64,000 nucleotides of DNA from G965218495 sp965262785 (GTDB lineage Bacteria > Bacteroidota > Rhodothermia > Rhodothermales > Bin80): NCBI GenBank assembly GCA_965262785.1, contig OZ253559.1:2976001-3040000 (forward strand). Direction: 5' to 3'. The notes under the pieces were generated by a model, which was not told the origin of the DNA, did not search any database, and was given only the letters and a program-made list of their open reading frames with translations. Positions within the stretch are counted from its first letter, which is position 1, and each line of letters opens with the position of its first letter. The position numbers and the translations under genes were made by a program. Positions 17,994 through 26,862 of this stretch are shown in pieces.

Positions 17994-19061
17994 TCATTCC
18001 TCTCGGCCGCGATGCGCACGGTGCTGCCGCACTATGTCAACCGCCAGCAGTATCGCCTTCAGCAAGCTTCGCGGCGAAGCAATACCCTTGCCCGCAATAT
18101 CGAATGCGGTTCCATGATCCGGCGATGTCCGCACGATTGGCAGACCCGCCGTGAAATTGACGCCTTCCTCGAATGCCAGCGTTTTAAACGGGACCAGTCC
18201 CTGATCGTGATACATGGCGAGCACCGCATCGTAGTGCCTGTAGTTGGCGGCACCAAAAAAACCGTCGGCAGGAAACGGCCCGAATGCCAACCACCCCTTG
18301 CTGCAGCAGCGCTGGATCGCCGGCGTGATTTCCTCTATCTCTTCTCTGCCCAGCACCCCGCCCTCGCCGGCATGCGGATTCAAGCCCAGCACGGCAATCT
18401 TAGGCTTGGGAATTCCAAAGTCTTGCTTGAGACTTTGGCCCAGCCTGACAATGCACTGCGTGACTGAATCAGCGTTGACAAGGGTGGCCACGCGCTGGAG
18501 TGGGACATGAATACTTGCCAAACCCACGCGCAGAGTATCCGCAACCATCATCATCAGGTGGGCCGTGGTCCGGGTGCGGTGGGCCAGATACTCCGTATGG
18601 CCGGGATACTCATAATTCGCAAGCGCAATTGCGTGCTTGGAGATCGGTGCCGTTACCACGGCATCGACCTCTCTGTGCACGGCCAGGTCCACCGCTACTC
18701 GTACTGCTTCCATTGCAAGTTGCCCCGATTCAGGCGTGGCCTGCCCCACCACCAGCCGAGCTTTTTTTCCGGGCAAAGTATCGATGACCCTGGTTTGACC
18801 TTCGCGAAGTGGAGTCGACATATCTTTGGTGGCGCGAAGCTTCAAGGTGGTCAGGCCAAACTGGTGGGCAGAGTACCTAAATACATGCGCCGAGCCAACC
18901 AGAACCGGTTTGAAATAACGCACTACGCGTCGGTCCGCCAAGGCCTTAAGCACAATCTCAGGACCGATGCCATTGGGATCGCCATGTGTAATGGCCACGG
19001 TCGGCCGGTACACCTGTGGGCGCTTCTCGGCCTGCAGTAGCGCTGGTAACGTCAGATCCAC
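17994..19061 (-). CDS. pdxA: 4-hydroxythreonine-4-phosphate dehydrogenase
   Basis: A 355-residue PdxA, the NAD-dependent enzyme that oxidises 4-phosphohydroxy-L-threonine in the DXP-dependent pyridoxal-phosphate pathway. Motifs: ITHGDPNGIGPEI near the N-terminus, the metal-ligand region YPGHTEYLAHRT, and MYHDQGLVPFKTLAFEEGVN and SPDHGTAFDIAGKG near the C-terminus. The start is a GTG at 19061 that overlaps the pepA stop by one base (TAGTG). The two genes are therefore translationally coupled. Length is normal. Confidence 0.95.
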   Translation of the reverse strand: MDLTLPALLQAEKRPQVYRPTVAITHGDPNGIGPEIVLKALADRRVVRYFKPVLVGSAHVFRYSAHQFGLTTLKLRATKDMSTPLREGQTRVIDTLPGKKARLVVGQATPESGQLAMEAVRVAVDLAVHREVDAVVTAPISKHAIALANYEYPGHTEYLAHRTRTTAHLMMMVADTLRVGLASIHVPLQRVATLVNADSVTQCIVRLGQSLKQDFGIPKPKIAVLGLNPHAGEGGVLGREEIEEITPAIQRCCSKGWLAFGPFPADGFFGAANYRHYDAVLAMYHDQGLVPFKTLAFEEGVNFTAGLPIVRTSPDHGTAFDIAGKGIASPRSLLKAILLAVDIVRQHRAHRGREE

Positions 19062-20551
19062 TAGCGCTTTCTCGCGCTGGCCATCATGGTCAAAAATTCT
19101 ACCATGAGTCGTACACCAAAGCCGGTAGCGCCCTTTGGCCGGTATGGCATAGCGTGTTGCACGAAGGCGGGGCCAGCGAAGTCAACGTGCAGCCAGTCAT
19201 AGTTGACAAAGAACTCCAGGAATTTTGCTGCCTGGATGGCACCTGCCTCGCGGCGCGTACCGATATTCTTGATGTCCGCCACGTTACTGTTCATGTCCTC
19301 GGCGTAGTGTGCGTGCATCGGCAAAGGATGCACGAGATCACCACTGTTGGTTCCCGCTACACAAAGGTCGTCAATGGGTCCCCTGTTTGTCATGACCGCT
19401 GCCACCCTGCTTCCCAGTGCTACACGCTGAGCGCCCGTCAAGGTCGCCATAGAGACAACCAACTCGGGTCTGTATATTTTGGCATACGAAAGTCCATCGG
19501 CCAAAACCATCCGGCCTTCTGCATCGGTGTTCAATACCTCCGCAGTATTACCCGAGTGCATGGTAATCACATCCCCAGGCACATAGGCCCATCCGCCTGG
19601 GCGGTTGTCCGTGGCAGGTACCAACCCCACCACGTACAGTGGAAGCTCAAGGCGGGCCAGGGCCTCCATAATCCCGACGACCGCTCCACCACCCGCCATG
19701 TCTGACTTCATGAATTCCATGGAGTTCTTGGTCGGTTTGAGCGAAAGGCCGCCAGTATCAAAGACTATTCCCTTCCCCACCAGCACGAGTGGTCGGTTGT
19801 TCACCGCGTTGGTGGGCTGCCATGCCATCTCAATGAACACCGGGGGCTCTGGGCTGCCGCGGTTTACCGCAAGAAGGCCGCCCATCTTCTCATCTTCGAT
19901 CGCCGCCTTGTCCCATACCGTTACCTCAAACCCGCACTTCTTGCCGAGTCGTTCGGCGGCTTTGCCGAGCAGCGTTGGGGTCTTCTCATGCGGCGACATA
20001 TTCACCAGGTCACGCGCCGAACATGTCGCTTCCGCGATTACGCGCCCCCGCTCCGCGCCGCGCCTGACTGCCTTCTCGTGCTCACCCGCGTGCAAGACCA
20101 GACGCTCTGTCCGGTCGTGTGTGCTACCGTCATCGGTTCTGTACCGCCGGAATTCGTACGATGCCAGCACAAAACCTTCAACCAAGGCCTGCCCCATCAC
20201 TTCGCTTGCTATGCCGAGCGTAGGGACACGAATCGCCGCCGTGGTGCCATCAGTCCTCTTCGCCAACACAGCTCCGGCCGCGGCCGCTTCGCGCAGTCCT
20301 TCTGAGTCAACTCTGTGCTCCGGACCTAGCCCTACGAAGGCCACGCGCTGCGCACGGGAAGCACCAGGATAGACCAGCACGGACTCTCCCAGCTTCCCGG
20401 AAAAGTCCGCAAGTGCCAACTCCAACGCCTCACCTATTGCGCCACCAATGTTTTCTGCTGTTTCACGTGCAGCACCTTCCACAACTGGCAGCAGCAACAG
20501 ATTCACGTCAAGCTTTGACAACGGCAATGTGGTTACAGAAACCTTCATCAT
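19061..20551 (-). CDS. pepA: Leucyl aminopeptidase (M17 family)
   Basis: A 496-residue cytosolic dizinc aminopeptidase. The family signature NTDAEGRMVLADGLSYAK is present, preceded by LVGKGIVFDTGGLSLKP with the metal-binding Asp and Lys. The start ATG at 20551 overlaps the stop of the upstream DHH phosphoesterase by four bases (ATGA), which decides it against the longer open frame reaching 20737. It releases N-terminal residues in peptide turnover. Part of the DHH-pepA-pdxA unit. Confidence 0.95.
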   Translation of the reverse strand: MMKVSVTTLPLSKLDVNLLLLPVVEGAARETAENIGGAIGEALELALADFSGKLGESVLVYPGASRAQRVAFVGLGPEHRVDSEGLREAAAAGAVLAKRTDGTTAAIRVPTLGIASEVMGQALVEGFVLASYEFRRYRTDDGSTHDRTERLVLHAGEHEKAVRRGAERGRVIAEATCSARDLVNMSPHEKTPTLLGKAAERLGKKCGFEVTVWDKAAIEDEKMGGLLAVNRGSPEPPVFIEMAWQPTNAVNNRPLVLVGKGIVFDTGGLSLKPTKNSMEFMKSDMAGGGAVVGIMEALARLELPLYVVGLVPATDNRPGGWAYVPGDVITMHSGNTAEVLNTDAEGRMVLADGLSYAKIYRPELVVSMATLTGAQRVALGSRVAAVMTNRGPIDDLCVAGTNSGDLVHPLPMHAHYAEDMNSNVADIKNIGTRREAGAIQAAKFLEFFVNYDWLHVDFAGPAFVQHAMPYRPKGATGFGVRLMVEFLTMMASARKR

Positions 20552-21603
20552 GTACCGGTTAGCATAGTTAGGTAGGCTTCGTCGTCCGACGTAAGCTCTT
20601 CTTCGTTTTGTGCGCCTGACAAGTCGATGTGCCTGGGTGCTGACGCAATCACGCGGCTGATGACCTGTTCCAAGGGATCGTGCACAAAGGCTCCAGCTGC
20701 ATTGCGGTGTCCCCCACCCCCTAGCGACCGTGCCCACTGATCCACAGCATGCTCGCCTTTTGAGCGAAAGCTTACTTTGGTGCCCAAACGCGTCTCCGAA
20801 AACACCAGTGCAACTTCCACGCCATCTACGGACATGGCGAAGTCAACAAAGCCTTCCGTATCCTGGTATTCGGCTGACAATTCCCGGAGCATGCGTCGTG
20901 CTATCACGATGTAAGCTAGCTTGCCATTGTAGCGCAGCGTAAGCGTATTCATGGCACAGCCTAGCAGGCGCGGCCACTCTTGCCCACGCCCCTCATAGAT
21001 CGCTGCATATACCGCGGCAGGCTTCTGGCTGCCGCGCTCCAGCAAGTCCGCCACCACGCGGTGCACCGATGGTGTCACCGTACTATAGCGGAACGAACCT
21101 GTATCGGTAAGGATAGCCACGTACAGGGCGGTTGCAATGGCACCAGTAAGCAACTCCGCATTCCAAGCCCTGATAAGCTCGTACACAAGCATACCGGCTG
21201 CGGCCGCATCTTCACGCACGAAGCTATAATCAAACCATGACTCGGGGTTCCGGTGATGATCAATAAGCACCTTTATCGCAGGGGAATCCTTCACTGGACC
21301 CACCAAGTCTCGACCCAACCGGTGCCCGGCGTTTACGTCCACTACAACAATGGCCTGAGCCGTGTCCAATAGTTGACGCTGGGCGAGCAAACCTTCAAAA
21401 ACGTCGATGCTTTCTGCGCCCTCCATCCATTCAAGAGAGCGAGGCACCGCGTGCGTGTTGACCATGCACACTTGCTTGCCAAGCTTCCGTAAGAACAGCC
21501 CGAGTGCTAGCTGAGAACCAATGGCGTCCCCGTCTGGACGAATGTGCGTCGTGATTGCAACGCGTGAACAACTGCGCAGGGCCTGAACAATGTCCCCAAC
21601 CAT
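20548..21603 (-). CDS. nrnA: DHH-family phosphoesterase, NrnA-like (nanoRNase / pAp phosphatase)
   Basis: A 351-residue DHH/DHHA1 protein. The N-terminal DHH domain has ITTHIRPDGDAIGSQLAL and KVLIDHHRNPES. The C-terminal DHHA1 domain has GGGGHRNAAGAFV. NrnA degrades 2-5-mer RNA and dephosphorylates pAp from sulphate assimilation. The ATG at 21603 is preferred to a TTG at 21639. Where family members usually have an acidic motif, this one reads VVVDVNAGHRLG, a small deviation but with Asp kept. First gene of the unit leading into pepA. Confidence 0.88.
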   Translation of the reverse strand: MVGDIVQALRSCSRVAITTHIRPDGDAIGSQLALGLFLRKLGKQVCMVNTHAVPRSLEWMEGAESIDVFEGLLAQRQLLDTAQAIVVVDVNAGHRLGRDLVGPVKDSPAIKVLIDHHRNPESWFDYSFVREDAAAAGMLVYELIRAWNAELLTGAIATALYVAILTDTGSFRYSTVTPSVHRVVADLLERGSQKPAAVYAAIYEGRGQEWPRLLGCAMNTLTLRYNGKLAYIVIARRMLRELSAEYQDTEGFVDFAMSVDGVEVALVFSETRLGTKVSFRSKGEHAVDQWARSLGGGGHRNAAGAFVHDPLEQVISRVIASAPRHIDLSGAQNEEELTSDDEAYLTMLTGT

Positions 21604-21964
21604 AGGCGTAACACAGCCCGAATTAGATACGGAGTTCAACGCTCATGCACCTCTCTTGTTCGTGACCCGCGTTCTGCGCGCAGGTCAGGAACCGTTAAGA
21701 ACCTCCTTAAGCCAACATTTTGTTGCCCCTTTGGCTGTCGGAGATACCAGTGTTGAATCGTCCCCCGCCGGGAATGCACAGGTATAGCGCGTGATCATAG
21801 TTGCCGGCATCAAGTTGCCAAGCCCGTCACGAGTGCACCGCCCTAGGGCCAATGCGCCGCGAGTGATGGCTATCCCGCCAGGACTCTACCCTATCGGGCC
21901 GGATGTGCCTTGGTTTATCATGGGAAATGCGCAGCTGCCGCACCCATCCTTAGCACCTTAGTGG
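21604..21964. other. Intergenic stretch between nrnA and murF, nothing assigned
   Basis: About 360 bases between two same-strand genes. No sizeable frame, repeat or RNA gene seen. A short plus-strand frame near 21791-21960 has no recognisable family. The nrnA promoter is probably here, but no clear boxes are visible. Confidence 0.4.
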
Positions 21965-23266
21965 CTAGATCTGTCTCCAGCTTTCCGACTGGCGGCAAAG
22001 TACCGACTCCGGTGCAATGTCTTCGCGCAGCAGCGCTCGACAGATATACTCCATACGGGAACCCTGCGAACCCTTAACCAGAAACACGTCCCCCTGCCCT
22101 GGTCTGAGCGGCGCACCAGCGCCGAGTGCCGCTACTGCCTGCTTTGAATCGGCGAAAACGGCCACCACTGCGCCGTTCACCTTTGGCGGCGATGCGTGCG
22201 CCGCAGCCATGCGCTCTCCGACCAGGACCACGATGTCTGCCACCTTGGTCGCCGCCTGGATGATTTTGATGTGCTCTGCATGCGACCCTCCGCCGAGCTC
22301 CAGCATGTCACCCAAGAATGCGACGCGGCGTGCCCCGGGCTGACGCTGAAGCACGCCGAGCGCCGCACGTGTAGATGCTGGGGAGGCATTGTAGGAGTCG
22401 TCAATCAGCGAACTCCCAGACACCCCGGGGAGTCGGCTTAGGCGTCCCTTTTCGGGGCATAAAGCCGCCATGCGATCGTTGATTTCTTCAGGCGGCATGC
22501 CCAATGCATGCCCCACGGAGAAGGCGGCAAGTGCCAGATAAATCGCATGGTCTCCCAGGAGCGGGATCGGACGCTTGATGTCGCAAGGCCTGATATCGCA
22601 TCCCTTTCCGATGCCATGACGCAGTGAGCGTCCAGGACTTAGGGCAGCCATAGCATCCACACGCGGATCATCTCCATTCAAGCATGCGGTCCCAGCCGGC
22701 GTAAGCGCCTGAACTATCTCCGACTTGGCGCAAGCGACGTCGTCAATGGTCCCAAATGTCTCCAAATGAACGCCTTGTACGTTTGTAACGACCGCGATGT
22801 CTGGCGAAAAATAACTGCACAGCTCGGCTATATCACCACGCTTGCAAGCGCCCATCTCCAAAACCACCTTCGTATCACGGGCAAACTCACTATTTAGCAG
22901 CGTAAGTGATATACCCAGCAGCGTATTCAGATTACCCTCGGTGGACAGCACAGAAAACCGTCCCCGGAGCACCGTGGCAACTGCATTCTTCGTGCTGGTC
23001 TTGCCGATCGATCCTGTGATTGCAACTACCGACGGACCTACCGTCAAGAGTTTCTTGCGCGCTTCTTTTGCCAGGAACTGCACAGAACTTGGGACCTGGA
23101 CGACAGTCACATGTGAAGCAGCGACAACCGGTCGCTCGACAACTACGCACCGAGCGCCTTGCTTGATGGCCTCCTCGACAAAAGCGTGCCCGTCGTGTCG
23201 CTCCCCGCAAATGGCCACATACGTCTCGCCCGGACGAAGGGTGCGCGTATCAGTGGAAAAGCGCAT
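21965..23266 (-). CDS. murF: UDP-N-acetylmuramoyl-tripeptide--D-alanyl-D-alanine ligase
   Basis: A 433-residue Mur ligase that adds D-Ala-D-Ala to the UDP-MurNAc-tripeptide in the cytosol. The ATP loop is VVAITGSIGKTSTKNAV (about residues 80-96), with VLEMGACKRGDIAEL and the C-terminal domain SLIDDSYNASPAS. It begins almost directly at the STDTRTLRPGETYVAI motif, so it lacks the ~20 residues most MurF proteins carry before it. No upstream start is available in frame near the ddl stop. It is eight bases downstream of ddl, so substrate maker and user are co-expressed. Confidence 0.95.
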   Translation of the reverse strand: MRFSTDTRTLRPGETYVAICGERHDGHAFVEEAIKQGARCVVVERPVVAASHVTVVQVPSSVQFLAKEARKKLLTVGPSVVAITGSIGKTSTKNAVATVLRGRFSVLSTEGNLNTLLGISLTLLNSEFARDTKVVLEMGACKRGDIAELCSYFSPDIAVVTNVQGVHLETFGTIDDVACAKSEIVQALTPAGTACLNGDDPRVDAMAALSPGRSLRHGIGKGCDIRPCDIKRPIPLLGDHAIYLALAAFSVGHALGMPPEEINDRMAALCPEKGRLSRLPGVSGSSLIDDSYNASPASTRAALGVLQRQPGARRVAFLGDMLELGGGSHAEHIKIIQAATKVADIVVLVGERMAAAHASPPKVNGAVVAVFADSKQAVAALGAGAPLRPGQGDVFLVKGSQGSRMEYICRALLREDIAPESVLCRQSESWRQI

Positions 23267-23274
23267 AGCAGGAT

Positions 23275-24354
23275 TTAGCGGTTCCGCCTGAGCACAGCGT
23301 CTTGCCGGTGGCGCTCCAAGGCGTCTGAAACGAGTTCGTCAACCAGATCGGTAAAGCTGACGCCCGAATGCGCCCAAAGTAGTGGGAACATGGAATGCCC
23401 CGTGAAGCCTGGAATCGTATTGATCTCGTTGATCCAGAGCCGCTCCGCCGCATCAAGAAAGAAGTCCACACGTGCCATGCCCGCACAGCAAAGCGCTTGA
23501 TATGCGCGAATTGCGAGTGCTTCGAGTCTTGATGCCGTAGCGTACGAGATATCGGCCGGGATCAAGAGGGACGTGGCGGCTTCATCCTGGTATTTGGCCT
23601 GGTACGAATAGAATTCGTGCGTGGTAACAATCTCTCCAGGCACCGAGACACGCGGATTGTTGGTGCCGACTACTGCACATTCAATTTCGCGCCCCTCAAT
23701 GAATTCTTCCACGACCACTTTGTGATCGTACTTAAATGCGAGCGCAAGCGCGGCCTCAAAGCAGTCCCTCCCCGTCACCTTAGAGATTCCTACTGACGAT
23801 CCCGTGTTGGCTGGCTTCACGAACAGCGGCAGTCCCAGCGCTTCGATGCACAAGTCGTAGGTATCCGCCGCGCTCTCCCCCTTGCGCACTACCAGCCCCT
23901 GAGCCGTAGGTAAGCCTGCCTGAAGGAGTAGCCGCTTCATCACGTCTTTATCCATCCCGATGGCCGACCCCAGAACTCCGGCCCCAACATAGGCTATCCC
24001 GTACATTTGGAGCAGCCCCTGCACGGTGCCATCTTCTCCATTGGGACCGTGCAGCGCCGGAAACACCACATCTAGCGTAACAAGAGTCTCGCCCTGCGAA
24101 GCAGCCGCCACCAGCGCAGCCTTGCTGCGCTGTGGGACGAGAATGACTGGGCGTCCAGCATCATCGGCTGGCCAGCCCCCATCAGCCGCTGGCTGAAGAA
24201 GCGCCCAAGAGCCGTCCTTTCCAATTCGGATAAGCGATACGTCGTAGCGGGCCTTGTCCGTAGCCGCGTATATCGCGCGAGCGGACACGACGGATACTTC
24301 GTGCTCTGCCGACTGGCCTCCAAATAATAATCCGATCTGCGTCCTGACAGTCAT
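23275..24354 (-). CDS. ddl: D-alanine--D-alanine ligase
   Basis: A 359-residue ATP-grasp enzyme joining two D-alanines for peptidoglycan. Motifs: LLFGGQSAEHEVSVVSAR at the N-terminus, FPALHGPNGEDGTVQGLL, and the C-terminal metal and substrate signature WINEINTIPGFTGHSMFP. The start ATG at 24354 is clear. It is followed after eight bases by murF, the next enzyme using its product. Confidence 0.96.
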   Translation of the reverse strand: MTVRTQIGLLFGGQSAEHEVSVVSARAIYAATDKARYDVSLIRIGKDGSWALLQPAADGGWPADDAGRPVILVPQRSKAALVAAASQGETLVTLDVVFPALHGPNGEDGTVQGLLQMYGIAYVGAGVLGSAIGMDKDVMKRLLLQAGLPTAQGLVVRKGESAADTYDLCIEALGLPLFVKPANTGSSVGISKVTGRDCFEAALALAFKYDHKVVVEEFIEGREIECAVVGTNNPRVSVPGEIVTTHEFYSYQAKYQDEAATSLLIPADISYATASRLEALAIRAYQALCCAGMARVDFFLDAAERLWINEINTIPGFTGHSMFPLLWAHSGVSFTDLVDELVSDALERHRQDAVLRRNR

Positions 24355-24466
24355 CCGATGAGCAACAGGTGGTCAGATCTGGCCTCCGATTCCACTAGCG
24401 CGTGAAAACACCGGCCCTGAAAACACTATGGATAGCACGGGAGGCCATGCGCATGACTGGTCAAGC

Positions 24467-25747
24467 CTAGGCACTTGCCACTAGCTGCCCGTTGTTGTAT
24501 ATGGCCCACGCCTTGCCGACCATCTTTTCGCCAATGAATGGGGTATTGCTGCTCTTCGAATGGATGTGACCGGCCTCAAAGGTCCACTCCGTAGTTGCAT
24601 CAAAGATTGTAAGATTCGCCCTTGCTCCTTCACGGATCTCCGGAACAGGAATACGCAAAATCCGCCTGGGTGCAACGCAGAGCTTAAACACCGCCGCTGC
24701 AATGCTCAAATACCCCCCGGCAATAATGTGGCGTCCCGTCAAGCCCCAAGCTGTTTCAAGGCCTATGATGCCGAATGGCGCTTCGGTGAATTCCACCTCT
24801 TTTTCAAAGGTGGCATGCGGCGCGTGATCTGTACAGATCGCGTCAATCGTATCGTCTCTTAGTCCTCGCTTGATGCCGTCCAAGTCCTTGGCCGTGCGCA
24901 GCGGCGGGTGCATCTTGGTTGTGGTGGAAAACCCGCTCTCCTCCACAGCCTCGTCCGTTAGCGCAAAATGGTGAGCACAGACTTCCGAAGTTACAGTGAT
25001 ACCGTTCGCTTTGGCCTGGCGCACCAAGTCCACGCTGGCCGCGGTGGAAATATGCGGGACATGCAGATGCCCACCGGTAAGCTCTGCAAGCAGCAAGTCC
25101 CTTGCAAGCATAGACTCTTCGGACAGCGCAGGTACGGGGACAATTCCCAGACGCGTGGAAACTTCTCCCTCATTCATGTGGCCTTTCGCCCCCATCGCCA
25201 CGTCCTCCAGATGGTTAACGACAGGTCGATCCAGCATGGACGCATATTCCAGGGCACGCCGCATAAGGTGCCCGTCCTGCACTGGCGATCCATCATCGCT
25301 AAAGGCCACGGCGCCGCATTCGGCAAGCTCATGAAATGGCGCCAACTCAACGCCTGCCCGTTGTCTTGAGATGCACGCTATGGGATAGACCTCAACGGGC
25401 AAACCTGCAGCACGCTTTTGTATGGCAAGGACGACTTCCTTAGAGTCGATCGGCGGATCGGTATTAGGAAGACAAGCGACTGCAGTAAACCCACCAAAGG
25501 CCGCTGCCCGACAACCCGTTTCAATCGTCTCCTTGTGCTCGTAGCCCGGCTCACGCAGGTGAACGTGCATATCCATCCAGCCCGGCGATATGTACCTCCC
25601 TTCCGCATTGTACACCTGGACGCCCGGTGCTGTAATTTGCTGGCCTATCTCGGCGATGACGCCACCCTTAATATGGACGTCTGCACGGCGCATAGTGCCC
25701 GATTCTGGGTCAAGCAGTATTCCGCCCCGGATAAGCCAATCCTGCAT
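24467..25747 (-). CDS. pyrC: Dihydroorotase (class I)
   Basis: A 426-residue amidohydrolase of pyrimidine biosynthesis, closing carbamoyl-aspartate to dihydroorotate. Metal-site motifs: MDMHVHLREPGYEHKETI (about residues 51-68), and ICTDHAPHATFEKE near the end of the barrel. The ATG at 25747, with GCAGAAG just upstream, fits the family N-terminus (WLIRGGILLDPESG). The frame continues to 25987, but that extension is Arg/Ser-rich and unlike the family. Allantoinase or hydantoinase is an alternative reading, though the motifs favour dihydroorotase. Confidence 0.93.
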   Translation of the reverse strand: MQDWLIRGGILLDPESGTMRRADVHIKGGVIAEIGQQITAPGVQVYNAEGRYISPGWMDMHVHLREPGYEHKETIETGCRAAAFGGFTAVACLPNTDPPIDSKEVVLAIQKRAAGLPVEVYPIACISRQRAGVELAPFHELAECGAVAFSDDGSPVQDGHLMRRALEYASMLDRPVVNHLEDVAMGAKGHMNEGEVSTRLGIVPVPALSEESMLARDLLLAELTGGHLHVPHISTAASVDLVRQAKANGITVTSEVCAHHFALTDEAVEESGFSTTTKMHPPLRTAKDLDGIKRGLRDDTIDAICTDHAPHATFEKEVEFTEAPFGIIGLETAWGLTGRHIIAGGYLSIAAAVFKLCVAPRRILRIPVPEIREGARANLTIFDATTEWTFEAGHIHSKSSNTPFIGEKMVGKAWAIYNNGQLVASA

Positions 25748-26076
25748 CTTCTGCGGCTTGCGTAAAACCAAGGCAATATACCGCACTGAGTCCACAAGGA
25801 CCATTTGTGTACCTTGCAGCGCGTGCAACTTTCCACCTTCACTCCTGTTCAACCGCCCAGATTTTGCCTTCCGGCCTAACCATGACCGTGCGACACATCG
25901 TCCTTCTCCGCACGCCGATTTTGGGCCTGACTTGCGCCAGGGCGTTCTTCGCGTAATACCGCCTGGAACACGAATCATGGGATGCATTAGTGATCACAGC
26001 CCAGACCGGGGCAGCGTATTAACTTCGATAATTTGCCCAATACCGCTACTCCCGGCTAAAACCAACAACCCCTGCT
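25748..26076. other. Divergent intergenic region (pyrC / response regulator)
   Basis: About 330 bases between divergent genes, expected to contain both promoters. No consensus boxes or repeats were convincing. The minus-strand frame that fills part of it is the rejected 5' extension of pyrC. Confidence 0.45.
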
Positions 26077-26820
26077 ATGGCTGTTACCACCCTTGAGCCC
26101 GCTGATATCCATGTCCTCGTCGTTGATGACGAAGTAGACGTTACGGAGGTCATTGGTCACTTTTTTGAACGTGAGGGGTACAACGTTACGGTAGCCTACG
26201 ATGGCGAGGAAGCGCTGCAGAAGGCCAGTTCCAAGATCAACCTGATCTTGCTGGACATCATGCTTCCTAAGCTTGACGGCTTCCAAGTCTGTCAGCAGTT
26301 GCGCTCACGCGTTGAGACGGAGACCATCCCGATCATCTTCTTCAGCGCAAAGGTGGAGGACGAAGATCAGATTCGTGGCCTTATGCTGGGCGGCGACGAC
26401 TACCTCACCAAGCCTGTCTCGCCCCAAGTGATCCTGGCCCATGCGCGTGCCGTGCTGCGTCGCAGTGGTGTGGAAGAAAGCAGGACGCTGACCGTAGACA
26501 ACCTCACGATCTACGAGGAAGAGTACCGCGTGTCGTACGATGGAGAGGATCTTGGGGTGACCCTCACCGAGTTTGAGCTGCTTCGCTATCTCGTTCGACA
26601 CCCACGCAAGGCCTTTCGTCGGCAACAGCTCCTTGAAACCATCTGGAAGGATGCCATGATGGTCACTGAAAGGACGGTTGACGCGCACATCAAGAATCTG
26701 CGGGAAAAGCTCGGCCCTTTTGCCGCCCACATCCAAACGATACGAGGGGTCGGGTACCGTTTTGTGCATGATGCCGACGATTCCAGTGGATTGGATGTCC
26801 CCACTGAAGGGTCTGGATAG
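26077..26820 (+). CDS. OmpR/PhoB-family response regulator
   Basis: A 247-residue two-component regulator. Receiver domain: acidic pair DDE at 17-19, phospho-acceptor Asp60 in LILLDIMLP, Thr/Ser in FFSAK, and Lys in YLTKP near residue 112. C-terminal winged helix: LTEFELLRYLVRHPRKAFRR and TVDAHIKNLREKLG, followed by the wing IQTIRGVGYRFV. It is followed 42 bases later by its likely sensor kinase. The stimulus is unknown. Confidence 0.95.
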   Translation: MAVTTLEPADIHVLVVDDEVDVTEVIGHFFEREGYNVTVAYDGEEALQKASSKINLILLDIMLPKLDGFQVCQQLRSRVETETIPIIFFSAKVEDEDQIRGLMLGGDDYLTKPVSPQVILAHARAVLRRSGVEESRTLTVDNLTIYEEEYRVSYDGEDLGVTLTEFELLRYLVRHPRKAFRRQQLLETIWKDAMMVTERTVDAHIKNLREKLGPFAAHIQTIRGVGYRFVHDADDSSGLDVPTEGSG

Positions 26821-26862
26821 GCCCTGAGGCAGAGTTACTGGTGCCGTGTCTTCGCTGGCAAT

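Noticed and set aside
20552..20737. Longer N-terminus for pepA
   Set aside because: The extra 62 residues are Arg/Ser-rich, unlike M17 peptidases, and overlap nrnA. The ATGA overlap start at 20551 is typical.
21791..21960. Short plus-strand peptide (LYPIGPDVPWF-like) suggesting a thiE remnant
   Set aside because: Too short, with no catalytic motif; resemblance is at chance level.
25748..25987. 80-residue N-terminal extension of dihydroorotase
   Set aside because: Unlike the family; the ATG at 25747 has a ribosome site and aligns with the usual N-terminus.
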